From assembly GCF_019443505.1 (NCBI RefSeq), contig NZ_CP080377.1, positions 6,138,001 through 6,202,000 of the forward strand: a DNA stretch of 64,000 nucleotides. The letters are read 5' to 3'. Shown here piece by piece: positions 34,413 to 45,744 of the stretch. A model generated the notes under the pieces. The model worked only from the letters and a program-made list of their open reading frames with translations. It was not told the origin of the DNA and made no database searches. Source of the DNA: Janthinobacterium sp. PAMC25594. Its GTDB lineage: Bacteria; Pseudomonadota; Gammaproteobacteria; Burkholderiales; Burkholderiaceae_D. Position 1 is the first letter of the stretch, and each line of letters starts with the position of its first letter. The translations under genes were made by a program, and so were the position numbers.

Positions 34413-35042
34413 ATGCTCAGTCCCGACCAGTTCCTGGCCTTCCTGGCCGCCGCCGTCTTGATCACCGCCAGTCCCGGCCCCGACAACCTGATGGTGCTGG
34501 GCGTGGGCATGTCGCGCGGGCGCCGCCAGGGCATGGTGTTCGGCCTGGGCTGCGCCCTTGGCTGCCTCACGCACACGGTGCTGGCGACCATCGGCGTGTC
34601 GGCCCTGCTGGCCGCCTCGCCCACGGCATTTACGGCGCTGAAAGTGGCTGGCGGCCTGTACCTGGTGTGGCTGGGCATCGGCGCCTTGCGCAGCCGTGGC
34701 GGCGCCAGAGTCGATGGCGCGGCCGCCTTGCCCGACGAGTCCTTGCTGCGCCTGTTCGGCAAAGGACTGTTTGCCAACAGTATCAATCCGAAAGTCGTGC
34801 TGTTTTTTCTGTCGTTCTTGCCGCAGTTTATCGTCGCGGGCCAGGGCAATGCCAGCTGGCAGACGGCGCAGCTGGGCCTGGTCTTTACGGCGCAGGCTTG
34901 CGTGCTGTTCGGCCTGCTCGGCTATTTTTCCGGCGCCGTCGGCCTGTGGCTCAACCGCCGCCCGCGCGCCGGGCTGTGGCTGGATCGCGTGGCCGGCACC
35001 ATCTTCATCGGCCTGGGCTTGCGCCTGATCCTGGCGCGCTGA
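34413..35042 (+). CDS. LysE/RhtB family amino-acid exporter
   Basis: This 209-aa membrane protein has about six hydrophobic helices. It has the LysE-family start FLAFLAAAVLITASPGPDNL, the GRRQGMVFGLGCALGCLTH loop and the central LFGKGLFANSINPKVVLFFL. Family members export amino acids such as homoserine, threonine or lysine; the substrate is not predictable here. Its end overlaps the convergent YceI-type lipoprotein gene by 38 bases. An earlier in-frame ATG at 34386 is possible. Confidence 0.88.
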   Translation: MLSPDQFLAFLAAAVLITASPGPDNLMVLGVGMSRGRRQGMVFGLGCALGCLTHTVLATIGVSALLAASPTAFTALKVAGGLYLVWLGIGALRSRGGARVDGAAALPDESLLRLFGKGLFANSINPKVVLFFLSFLPQFIVAGQGNASWQTAQLGLVFTAQACVLFGLLGYFSGAVGLWLNRRPRAGLWLDRVAGTIFIGLGLRLILAR

Positions 35043-35760
35043 GTTCTTGCCGGGCGGTAATGCGAAACGCCAGTTCCATCTGGTCCTGCACGGCCATGGC
35101 GCCGCCCAGGATGGCGAACGGCACGATGCCGAAGTCGCTCTGTTTTAATAGCAGGCTGCCGCTGGCCTGCAGGCGTCGTCCATCGGCCGCTTGCTCGATG
35201 CGCACGGGCAGCCGCACTGTGCGCATCACGCCATGCACGGTGATGTCGGCATCAAACACCTGCTGGTCGCCGGTGCGGCGCGCCTCGATGCTGACCCACG
35301 GATAACGCTCGGCGTCCAGCACGCGCACCAGCATGTTGTGGCGCGTGCCAGCGATGGCGTCGGCCGACGGCGCCGTCGTCAGCCCGGCCGCCTGGCGCAA
35401 GCCCTCTTCATCCACACTCATCTCGTCGAGCCGGAACTGGAATTGCGCGCGTCCCGGCGCGGGTGCCACCACGCCCTGCACGGTGCGGCTGGCGATCACG
35501 TGGTCATGTCCCAGGCGGGCCAGCGCGCCGCCGCGCCGCACGGTGATGGTCAGCAGCGATTCCTGCGGGACGATATGCAGCACGCGCATGCCTGGCTGTT
35601 GCCACGCGGGCGCGGACATGGCGGATATGGCGGCAGGGACAGCCGGCGCAGGTGCCTGGGCGGGAGCGGGCGGCAAGGGCGTGCAGGCCGCCAGCACGGC
35701 GCAGGCGAGCAGAAACGTGGTGCGGGCGGCGGACGACAGGCGATGGTTCTGGCTGGGCAT
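35005..35760 (-). CDS. YceI-domain lipoprotein
   Basis: This 251-aa protein has a lipobox (CAVLAAC; acylation at the Cys near residue 26) and an Ala/Pro-rich linker (30-50). The YceI-like domain includes LLTITVRRGGALARLGHDHV, FDADITVHGVMRTVRLPVR and GSLLLKQSDFGIVPFAI. It is a second, membrane-anchored YceI-type protein in this window, distinct from the periplasmic one at 1719. Ligand unknown. It ends inside the 3' end of the convergent lysE-type gene. Confidence 0.8.
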   Translation of the reverse strand: MPSQNHRLSSAARTTFLLACAVLAACTPLPPAPAQAPAPAVPAAISAMSAPAWQQPGMRVLHIVPQESLLTITVRRGGALARLGHDHVIASRTVQGVVAPAPGRAQFQFRLDEMSVDEEGLRQAAGLTTAPSADAIAGTRHNMLVRVLDAERYPWVSIEARRTGDQQVFDADITVHGVMRTVRLPVRIEQAADGRRLQASGSLLLKQSDFGIVPFAILGGAMAVQDQMELAFRITARQELSAPGSGASPGR

Positions 35761-36099
35761 GGGCAGAGAAGAGGGCAGGGGCGATGGGGGAATAGTACGC
35801 GATCGGCGCGGCGGCGCGCGTGCAATGTTAGAGCTACGTCATAAGGCGGTCATATGGCGCTGCTATGATGCTTTTGTTGGCACACAGCATGCATTGCGCA
35901 CATCACTACGTTCCGGGAGCGATAGGATGCAGGCATGACTCAACAGCTTAGCCGGTGAGCTCAACCATCGGCACCAGACACGTGAACTTGTTTTACAGCA
36001 ATGATCGCAGGGTGGGGCAGGGGAAATGCAGGGATCGGGCGGGGATTTAATGAAGTCCTAAGCCTGACTCAATGAAGGACTGGCATAGTGGATACATGG
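35761..36099. other. Intergenic region between two minus-strand genes
   Basis: Most of a 537-base gap. It holds no convincing gene. An extended -10-like TGCTATGAT on the plus strand near 35857-35865 could begin a transcript running toward the terminator at 36240. I see no operator. Confidence 0.35.
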
Positions 36100-36240
36100 C
36101 GCACGGAAACCCCGAGCGCAAGGTTGCCGGACACCTCAATGACCGGCACGATTTCCGCTTTCCTGTTTTTCCCAGTTTATCCCTGCGCTCTGAAACAGCG
36201 TTTCAACCGGCTACCGCACTGTGCGAAGCCGGTTTTTTTT
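36100..36240 (+). ncRNA. Candidate structured small RNA
   Basis: No coding frame is credible here, yet the plus strand folds into nested stems. CGGAAA (36104) pairs with TTTCCG (36152), and inside it TGCCGG (36125) pairs with CCGGCA (36143). TGAAAC-AGC-GTTTCA follows at 36191-36205. The segment ends in a good plus-strand terminator while both neighbouring genes are on the minus strand, so an independent plus-strand transcript is the simplest reading. It resembles no RNA family I know. Promoter not identified. Confidence 0.4.
36205..36240 (+). terminator. Rho-independent terminator on the plus strand
   Basis: AACCGGCT and AGCCGGTT (36227-36234) form an 8-bp stem followed by a run of eight T (counting the last stem bases). 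No plus-strand gene precedes it, which is why I propose an RNA gene upstream. Confidence 0.75.
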
Positions 36241-36268
36241 GCCTGCGTTTTTATCGGTGTTCATCACC

Positions 36269-36290
36269 TCCCGGCGCCGCGGCGCCGGGA
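36269..36290. terminator. 22-bp GC palindrome downstream of the aminopeptidase gene
   Basis: TCCCGGCGCCGCGGCGCCGGGA reads the same on both strands and lies just after the aminopeptidase stop. It lacks a T run in the direction of that gene, so it may mark a Rho-dependent end or stabilise the transcript. Confidence 0.4.
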
Positions 36291-36297
36291 AATCCAA

Positions 36298-38991
<2,694 letters not shown>

Positions 38992-39245
38992 GGTATGCCC
39001 TTGGTGCATGGATAAAACGCCCGCCAGCCGGATAGGCTGCGGGCGTTGATGACGGTTGGGGGACATCGCTGGAACTGGTGGCCAGCGTTCCCGTACAGCA
39101 ATCTAAGGCGAAACGGGGGCAAAGTCAACGCGCCGGGGGCGCCGAACCATGCCGGTGCGCTGGTATGATGGACGCCTGACCGTACTGCCACAGGCCAGTC
39201 CCGCAGCGGATTGGCCGCCACCATAACGAGACGAGACCCACGCAC

Positions 39246-39869
39246 ATGAAACTGACTATCAGCCCCCGCACGCCCAATCCGCGCCGCGTCACCATGTTCA
39301 TCGCCGAGAAAGGCATCACCGGCATCGAGGAAGTGGCGCTCGACCTGATGGCGGGCCAGCACCGCGATCCCGCCTTCCTGGCGAAAAACCCGCTGGGCCG
39401 CGTGCCCGTGCTGGAACTGGACGACGGACGCGTGCTGACCGAGACGCGCGCCATTTGCACCTACCTGGAAGGCTTGCAGCCGCAGCCGAACCTGATGGGC
39501 GAAGGCTTCGAGGAGCGCGCCTTCATTGAAATGGCCGACCGCCGCGTGGAACTGCACCTGTTCAGCGCCGCCGCCAACTGGGTGCGCCATGGCCATCCGG
39601 CCCTGGTGGCGCTGGAAAACCCGCAGTTTCCCGACTTCGCCACGGCGCAGGCGAGCAAGCTGCGCGAGACGGCGCAATGGCTGGACCAGGTGCTGGCCGG
39701 CCAGCCCTACATCGCCGGCGAGCGGTTTACGATTGCCGACATCACGGCCTTCTGCGCGCTGGAATTTGCGCGCGGCCTGATGAAATACCGTCCAGGCGCG
39801 GAAGGCTTACAGAACCTGCAGGCTTACCGCGACCGCATCGCCGAGCGGCCCAGCGCGCAGGCGAAGTAG
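39246..39869 (+). CDS. Glutathione S-transferase family protein
   Basis: This 207-aa protein has an N-terminal thioredoxin-like domain (MKLTISPRTPNPRRVTMF) with the cis-Pro glutathione contact LGRVPVLELDDG and the ETRAICTYLE helix. A helical C-terminal domain carries GERFTIADITAFCALEFARG, the usual N-capping motif. Substrate unknown. ATG 39246 follows an AACGAGACGAGACC purine run. Palindromic repeats follow it. Confidence 0.88.
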   Translation: MKLTISPRTPNPRRVTMFIAEKGITGIEEVALDLMAGQHRDPAFLAKNPLGRVPVLELDDGRVLTETRAICTYLEGLQPQPNLMGEGFEERAFIEMADRRVELHLFSAAANWVRHGHPALVALENPQFPDFATAQASKLRETAQWLDQVLAGQPYIAGERFTIADITAFCALEFARGLMKYRPGAEGLQNLQAYRDRIAERPSAQAK

Positions 39870-39898
39870 ACCATGCGTGCGGGCCGCTTCAACTATGT

Positions 39899-40064
39899 TG
39901 TCGGCTTACGCCCGTTGGGCTAAGCCGACCTACGCTGACCTACGCCGAACGACAGCCCGGTAGGTCGGATTAGCGGAACGCGTAATCCGACACCACTGAC
40001 CTACGCCGACCGACAGCCCGGTAGCCGGGTAGGTCGGATTAGCGCGTGAGCGCGTAATCCGACA
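39899..40064. repeat. Three palindromic GTCGGATTA repeats, third locus
   Basis: Unit a (39899-39934) has TGTCGGCTTACGCCC facing GGGCTAAGCCGACCTA. Unit b (39960-39993) runs GTAGGTCGGATTAGCG to CGCGTAATCCGACA. Unit c (40029-40064) is the same with a longer GCGCGTGAGCGCG centre. Short CTGACCTACGCCGA-type spacers separate them, and the phrase GACAGCCCGGTAG repeats. They sit between the convergent GST and prolyl oligopeptidase genes. Confidence 0.85.
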
Positions 40065-40072
40065 CCACCACA

Positions 40073-42178
40073 TTACTTCAGCTGCTCGTGCAGGAAGGTG
40101 TAGGTCAGCGCCCACATCAGCGCCTGCTGGTCGTTGTTGGCGGCGCCCGCATGGCCGCCTTCCGTATTTTCCCAGTACAGCACGTCGTGGCCTTGCTCTT
40201 CCATCTTCGCCACCATCTTGCGCGCATGGCCGGGGTGGACCCGGTCGTCGCGCGTCGAAGTGGTAAACAGCACGCGTGGATATTTCTTGTCCTTGAAGAC
40301 GTTCTGGTACGGCGAGTACTTGCTGATGTAAGCCCATTGTTCCGCCACGTCCGGGTCGCCGTACTCTCCCATCCACGAAGCGCCCGCCAGCAGCTTGTTA
40401 TAGCGGCGCATGTCGAGCAGCGGCACCTGGCTGACGACGGCATTGAACAGGTCGGGACGCTGCACCAGCACGGCGCCCGTCAGCAGGCCGCCATTGCTGC
40501 CGCCCATGATGCCCAGGTGGCGCGGACTGGTGACTTTGCGCTTGATCAAATCCTGCGCCACGGAGATGAAATCGTCATACGCGCGCTGGCGGTTTTCCTT
40601 CAATGCCGCCTGGTGCCAGCGGGGGCCGAATTCGCCGCCGCCGCGGATATTCGCCAGCACATACACGCCGCCCTTTTCCAGCCACGCCACGCCCGTGGTG
40701 CCGCTGTAGCTTGGTTTCAGCGACACTTCAAAGCCGCCATAGCCATACAGCACGGTGGGGTTGCTGCCGTCGAACTTCGTCTTCTTGTTCATGATGGCGA
40801 AATACGGCACTTTCGTGCCATCCTTCGACGTCGATTCGAATTGCTCCACCTTGTACGGCGTCGCGTCGTAGTAGGCGGGCAGCGACTTGATTTTCGTGCG
40901 CTTGTCACTTTGCGCCGTGGCCAGGTACAGGGTGGTCGGGTTGAGGAAGTCCGTCACCGTCAGGAAGTATTGGTCCGAGTCGACCGGATCGAGCGCGCTG
41001 ACGGCGAGGGTACCCAGTTTCGGCGCATCGACGGCCCGGCGCTGCCACTTGCCGTTCACGTGGCGCAGTTCCGTCAGGCGGTTCTTGACCTTGTCCAGGG
41101 TGGTGACGAGGATGGCTGACCTGGTCGGCGTGACATTGTCCAGCGACGACGTGGCCGTGGGCGCGTACAGCACTTCCAGCTCCTGCTTGCCTTCCATGAA
41201 GGTCTTGAAGTCGGTCGCCAGCAATGAGCCTTGCAGGTAGGTCTTGCCGTTGACTTTCCAGTCCGAGCGCAGGGTGATGATCAATTGATCGCGCACGGTG
41301 AAGGCCGTGGCGTCGTCCGGCTTCGGCACTTTCTTCAAGTCGGCGCCGTCACGCAGGAACATTTCGCCGCTGTAGAAATCGATTTGCCGCTCGATGAACT
41401 GGTGTTCGTGGCCGGGCGTGAAGTCCTTGTAGGCGCCGGCGCTCAAGTCGTCGGCCTTGGCTTCATACAGCGTGTGCGCCTGCGCCAGCGGCGTGCCGCG
41501 CTGCCACTCTTTGATGATGCGCGGGTAGCCCGAGCTGGTCATCGTGCCGGGGCCGAAATCGGTGGAGACGAACAGGGTATCGGCGTCGATCCAGCTGGCG
41601 CTGCCCTTCGCTTCGGGCAGGGTGAAGCCGCCTTCGACAAAGGCGCGCTTGGCCACGTCGTATTCGCGCACCACCTTGGCGTCGCCGCCGCCGCGCGACA
41701 GGGAAATGAGGCAGCGTTCGCCCTTCGGATACAGGCACGAGGCGCCGCCCCAGACCCAGTTTTCATGCTCGCCGGCGGCCAGCTGGTCGAGGTCGATCAC
41801 GGTTTCCCACGCGGGTTCGGCCAGCTGGTACTGCGCCAGCGTGGTGCGGCGCCAGATGCCGCGCACGTGCTGGGCGTCGCGCCAGAAATTGTAGTAAAAC
41901 TCGCCTTCCTTGCTGACGTAGGGAATGCGTTCCTTCGAATTGAGGATGGTTTTCAGGCGCGCCTGCAGGGCCGGGAAGCCAGGCTGGGCTTCCAGCTCTT
42001 TGGTGGTGACGGCATTGTGCTGCTTGACCCAGGCCAGCGGCTTGTCGCCGAGGACTTCTTCCAGCCACAAATGGGGATCGGTGTTGGCGGCGGCAGGGGC
42101 GGGGGCTTGCGCGTGGGCGATGCCCGCTGCGGCCAGGCCGAGCAGCATGCTGCCGGCGAGAGTGCGATATGACGACAT
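40073..42178 (-). CDS. Prolyl oligopeptidase family serine peptidase (S9A)
   Basis: This 701-aa protein has a signal peptide (MSSYRTLAGSMLLGLAAAGI, cleavage near AHA-Q). An N-terminal propeller follows, starting DPHLWLEEVLGDKPLAWVK, the S9A hallmark. The C-terminal hydrolase domain has the nucleophile in IMGGSNGGLL, the acid in TRDDRVHPGHARK and the base in TEGGHAGAAN. It cuts short peptides after proline in the periplasm. ATG 42178 has AGGAACC nearby. The stop lies nine bases from a palindromic repeat unit. Confidence 0.93.
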   Translation of the reverse strand: MSSYRTLAGSMLLGLAAAGIAHAQAPAPAAANTDPHLWLEEVLGDKPLAWVKQHNAVTTKELEAQPGFPALQARLKTILNSKERIPYVSKEGEFYYNFWRDAQHVRGIWRRTTLAQYQLAEPAWETVIDLDQLAAGEHENWVWGGASCLYPKGERCLISLSRGGGDAKVVREYDVAKRAFVEGGFTLPEAKGSASWIDADTLFVSTDFGPGTMTSSGYPRIIKEWQRGTPLAQAHTLYEAKADDLSAGAYKDFTPGHEHQFIERQIDFYSGEMFLRDGADLKKVPKPDDATAFTVRDQLIITLRSDWKVNGKTYLQGSLLATDFKTFMEGKQELEVLYAPTATSSLDNVTPTRSAILVTTLDKVKNRLTELRHVNGKWQRRAVDAPKLGTLAVSALDPVDSDQYFLTVTDFLNPTTLYLATAQSDKRTKIKSLPAYYDATPYKVEQFESTSKDGTKVPYFAIMNKKTKFDGSNPTVLYGYGGFEVSLKPSYSGTTGVAWLEKGGVYVLANIRGGGEFGPRWHQAALKENRQRAYDDFISVAQDLIKRKVTSPRHLGIMGGSNGGLLTGAVLVQRPDLFNAVVSQVPLLDMRRYNKLLAGASWMGEYGDPDVAEQWAYISKYSPYQNVFKDKKYPRVLFTTSTRDDRVHPGHARKMVAKMEEQGHDVLYWENTEGGHAGAANNDQQALMWALTYTFLHEQLK

Positions 42179-42392
42179 GTAAGGTTCCTGGTTGGTCCGA
42201 TGGAGGCCGCGTTGCAAGCAAAACGGCGCAGCCATGGTGCCATGGATTGCTGTGAGGAACCAGTGTCTATGGACGGCTACTTCAAAAAATAGTTACTTTT
42301 CCAATATTGTTTGCTGGAAAAGAGCGGGGCCGTAGAATCTGCGGCACCTGGTGTACCCGTCCGTGCCGTTGCCGTACCCTGATCCGCGGCGT

Positions 42393-44105
42393 TCACGGCA
42401 GCTGATTGACCCACACGGGCGCCGACCAGACGATATTGCCGTCGTCCTGCGTCAGGCGCGCGTAATAGAAGTGGGGGCCGGGCGCGGGCGTGAGGGTGGT
42501 CTCGGCCTGGTCCGATATGGGGGTGACGGAGCCGTTGCCGCCCGGCACGCCGTGGAAGATGGCGATGGCGGCCGCTTGCCGCCCGGCGCTGTTGCTGAAA
42601 TGGGTGGCCAGGTGCAAAGACCCGTGGTTGTCGAAGCGCTCGCCCATCAGCTTGCCATTCGCCGTAAACAGCAGCTGCGCGTGCTTGTCCATGGTGGCAA
42701 ACACGCGGCGCACGCGCAGCGCGTCGAACAGTTGCTCGCGCGATAGCGGCGTATTCGCATCGGCGATCACCAGCACAGCCGTGCGGTTGCCGTAGCTGGC
42801 GCCCCAGTTGGCGCAGTGGTTATCCTGGTTGCTGCTGAAGGCCACGTGGTAGCCGGCCGTCAGGGCCCGGTTGCAGGCCGCCTCGTAATTGCTGCGCCGC
42901 GTTTCCGTTTCCTTGTCGTTGGTGGAAAAGGCGGACGTGTTCATCACTTCGCACAGCACCATGGCCGCGTCGCCATCGTGTGTGTAGCCCATCGGCTGGC
43001 CGTTGACGAGAAACTGGCCCGCATAAGCAGGATGGTTGAACTGGCCGATCCAGCCCCGTTCGCGCATCAGCGCATACAGGGCGGCGTAGTCGCTTTTCGG
43101 CGTTTCCACGTCGGCCAGCAATTCGCCCCGGGCATTCCTTTCCCAGCCCAGCAACTGCTCGCTATTGAAGATGTTCAGGTGGCCGCCCTTGTTGATGACG
43201 CCCCACTCCATGCCGTACAGGACCAGGAAGCCCGGGTGGGCAGCCGTATAGGCGGCCGCTTCGGCCAGCCCCGTCTGGTACAGGGCCTTCGCTTCTGCCG
43301 GCACGGCGGCGGTGTTGGTGCCATCCGAACCGTCATACATATGGTTGTGCTCGGACGTCAGCAGGGCGTCCAGGCCGTGATCTTGCGCATACTTATAGGC
43401 ATCGATGGGGCCGAAGGGCGCCGTTTGCGGCTCCTGCGCGCCATGGCAGGCGTCCAGCGCCGCGCCGCCGTCGCTGTGGCGCGTCTGGCTGTGCAGGTTG
43501 GCGTAGACGATGCGGTAGTCGGGTGCGCCATCCAGGCGGAGCAAGCCTGCATGGAACGCGGGCACCTGCGGCAGCGCGGCGCCGGCCCGGTTGACGGCGA
43601 TGGGCCACACTTGTTCCACGGCGGCTTCGCGGGGCGTGCCCTGGTCCGCCACGGCCAGCAGGCGCAGCTGGTACAAGCCGTCCGGCGCCAGCATGCGCCG
43701 TTCGCGCGCATCGGCGTCGGCGCGGCCATCCCAGGGCAAGGTGATGTTACGGCCGCCGGCACCCACCTGTTCCGTGCCCGACCAGCGCCGCAGCATGGCC
43801 CCTTGCGGGCCGGGACCGGACAAGGTCAGTGTCCAGCGCACGGCATGGGGGCGCCCTGCGTCCGGATAACTGAGGCGCACAATAAATGTACGTGACTGCG
43901 AGCTGCGCGCCTGCGTGACCCGCTCGCCGCGCGCCGCGTGGAAAGGCGCGACCACGGTCGCGTCCAGTTCGCTGTGCTCGCGAGGCTCTGGCGAACCATC
44001 TTGCGCTGCAGCACTATTGCTCCAGCCGATCAACAGCGCCCCCACGCAGGCGCAGGCCAGCGTCCGCGCCACGCGTGGCGGCACTTGCCGCAGTTGCCCG
44101 AGCAT
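42393..44105 (-). CDS. DUF3604/PHP-type metal-dependent hydrolase, secreted
   Basis: This 570-aa protein has a signal peptide (hydrophobic stretch VARTLACACVGALLIGWSN, cleavage near AAA-Q). An N-terminal beta-domain is followed by a PHP-like catalytic core with metal-site motifs NLHSQTRHSDGG, LLTSEHNHMYDG, YGMEWGV, IGQFNHPAYAG and SSNQDNHCANWG. It may be a phosphoesterase-type enzyme; the substrate is unknown. I chose ATG 44105 for its GCGGAGG ribosome site. The frame extends to 44375, but that stretch overlaps the nitrate operon promoter and leader. Confidence 0.75.
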   Translation of the reverse strand: MLGQLRQVPPRVARTLACACVGALLIGWSNSAAAQDGSPEPREHSELDATVVAPFHAARGERVTQARSSQSRTFIVRLSYPDAGRPHAVRWTLTLSGPGPQGAMLRRWSGTEQVGAGGRNITLPWDGRADADARERRMLAPDGLYQLRLLAVADQGTPREAAVEQVWPIAVNRAGAALPQVPAFHAGLLRLDGAPDYRIVYANLHSQTRHSDGGAALDACHGAQEPQTAPFGPIDAYKYAQDHGLDALLTSEHNHMYDGSDGTNTAAVPAEAKALYQTGLAEAAAYTAAHPGFLVLYGMEWGVINKGGHLNIFNSEQLLGWERNARGELLADVETPKSDYAALYALMRERGWIGQFNHPAYAGQFLVNGQPMGYTHDGDAAMVLCEVMNTSAFSTNDKETETRRSNYEAACNRALTAGYHVAFSSNQDNHCANWGASYGNRTAVLVIADANTPLSREQLFDALRVRRVFATMDKHAQLLFTANGKLMGERFDNHGSLHLATHFSNSAGRQAAAIAIFHGVPGGNGSVTPISDQAETTLTPAPGPHFYYARLTQDDGNIVWSAPVWVNQLP

Positions 44106-44257
44106 GCCGGCCTCCGCTTTCCTAATTTGATGGCAGTTAGACAATCCTTGCCATGTTCGAGTTCCGCGACGCACCAAGAAGAGGCGTGCCTGCACCGCCA
44201 TTGGCCATGATCTGGCGCAAAGTCCGTGCGGATAGGGGCGCTTGCCCTTGCCGGGCT
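44106..44257. other. Upstream control region of the nitrate operon
   Basis: Part of the 335-base gap between the DUF3604 gene and narK. Two NtrC-like half-sites occur: GCACC at 44171 and TGCACC at 44191 (TGCACC-GCCAT-TGGCCA). They lie 60-90 bases before the sigma-54 promoter, a suitable enhancer position. I see no complete dyad. Confidence 0.4.
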
Positions 44258-44273
44258 TGGCACGGCGCTTGCT
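44258..44273 (+). promoter_or_regulatory. Consensus sigma-54 promoter of the nitrate assimilation operon
   Basis: TGGCACG-GCGC-TTGCT is an exact match to the -24/-12 consensus TGGCACG-N4-TTGCW. The expected start of transcription is about 44285, immediately before the first hexaloop hairpin of the leader. Confidence 0.9.
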
Positions 44274-44284
44274 ACACAAGAGAT

Positions 44285-44440
44285 ACGGATCAACGGCGAT
44301 CCCCTGAATAAACGCACAACGGTCCAACGACGGACCACCTGGACAACGGCGTCCGCTCTGGCTGATTTTTTTCATCGGCGGGGGCGGGCGCCGTTTTTGT
44401 TTGCATTTTTGTTATTTTCGGGATACTTCGGGAAACCATC
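44285..44440 (+). promoter_or_regulatory. ANTAR/NasT-type antitermination leader RNA
   Basis: The leader has three small hairpins with six-base loops: GGATC-AACGGC-GATCC (44287-44302), GGTCC-AACGAC-GGACC (44321-44336) and GGAC-AACGGC-GTCC (44341-44354). In every loop position 1 is A and position 4 is G, the pattern recognised by ANTAR regulators such as NasR and NasT. The second and third are four bases apart, like the known tandem motif. The 3' arms of the last two can pair with each other (CGGAC with GTCCG), an alternative fold. An attenuator follows at 44376. Confidence 0.75.
44376..44398 (+). terminator. Attenuator terminator in the nitrate operon leader
   Basis: CGGCG (44376-44380), an eight-base loop, and CGCCG (44389-44393) are followed by TTTTT. 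It lies between the hexaloop hairpins and the narK start, so it is an attenuator rather than an operon end. A T7 run at 44366-44372 also follows the third hairpin. Confidence 0.7.
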
Positions 44441-45734
44441 ATGGCCAGCCAAAAAGCAACAAGCATCGCGCTCTTCTCCCTCGCCACGCCGCCCATGCGC
44501 GCATTCCACCTGACGTGGATGGCATTTTTCGTATGTTTCTTCGCCTGGTTCGCCTGCGCGCCGCTGATGCCTGTCATCAAGGGCGAGTTTGGCCTTTCCC
44601 TGGCGCAAGTGGCGAATATCAATATCGCCGCCGTCGCCATCACCATCCTCGTGCGCCTGATCGTGGGGCCCTTGTGCGACCGCTACGGCCCGCGCAAGAC
44701 CTACACGGGCTTGCTGCTGCTGGACGCCATTCCCGTGCTGGGCGTGGCCGCTTCGCAAAGCTATGAAAGCTTTCTGTTCTTCCGCCTGGGCATAGGCGCC
44801 GTCGGTGCCAGCTTTGTCATCACGCAATATCACACCTCCGTGATGTTCGCGCCCCGCGTGGTGGGCACGGCGAATGCCGCTGCCGCCGGCTGGGGCAATG
44901 CGGGCGGCGGCGCGGCGCAGGCGCTGATGCCGCTGCTGCTCGGTGCCGTGCTGATGCTGGGCGTGTCCGAATCGCTGGGCTGGCGCATCGCCCTGCTGGT
45001 GCCGGGCGTGCTGATGCTGGTGATGGCCGTGCTGTACTGGCGCTATACGCAGGATTGCCCGGAAAGGAAATTATTCGGACTTGCGCAAGGCTGGCATTGC
45101 TATCGAGGGAAAAAAGGGTGGCTGGGACAGCTTCAAGGCCGCCAGCTCCAACTACCGCGTGTGGCTGCTGTTCGTCACCTACGGCGCCTGCTTCGGCATC
45201 GAAATCTTCATCCACAACATCGCCGCCGTGTATTACGTCGACCATTTCGGTCTGTCCTTGAAATCGGCTGGCCTGGCCGCCGGCAGCTTCGGCTTGCTGG
45301 CCCTGTTTGCCCGCGCCCTCGGTGGCTGGCTGTCCGACAAACTGGCCCTGCGCGGCAACCTGAACAGCCGCGTGACCCTGCTGTTCATGCTGATGATCGG
45401 CGAGGGCGTGGGCTTGCTGTGGTTTGCCAAGGTCGACAGCGTCACCTGGGCCGTCATCGCCATGCTAGTCTTCGGCCTGTTCACCCACATGGCGTGCGGC
45501 GCCACCTACGCGCTGGTGCCTTTCATCGACAGCCGTGCGCTCGGTGGCGTGGCCGGCATCATCGGCGCGGGTGGCAACGTGGGCGCCGTGGCGGCCGGCT
45601 TCCTGATGAAGGGTACGGGCGACATCCGCCAGACCCTGATCATCTTGAGCGCGCTGGTGGTGATCTCGGCCCTGTGCGCCATCGCCGCCCGTTTTACGGG
45701 GCTGGCGGCCGAACCGAACATGGCCGCGGCCTGA
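44441..45734 (+). pseudogene. narK: Nitrate/nitrite MFS transporter, disrupted by a one-base insertion
   Basis: Residues 1-208 in the first frame and about 220 residues in the next frame together give a normal-sized NarK/NasA-type major facilitator of 430 aa. The first part has FAWFACAPLMPVIKGEFGLS and GPLCDRYGPRKTYTGL; the second has FVTYGACFGIEIFIHNIAAV and ALGGWLSDKLALRGNLNSR. The switch lies at 45063-45065, where GGAAAGG should read GGAAGG. Removing one A restores CPEGNYSDLRKAG and an open frame of exactly 431 codons. Both halves are well conserved, so the event is recent or a sequencing error. The gene heads the nirBD-nasA operon. Confidence 0.85.
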
Positions 45735-45744
45735 GGAGAGCAGA

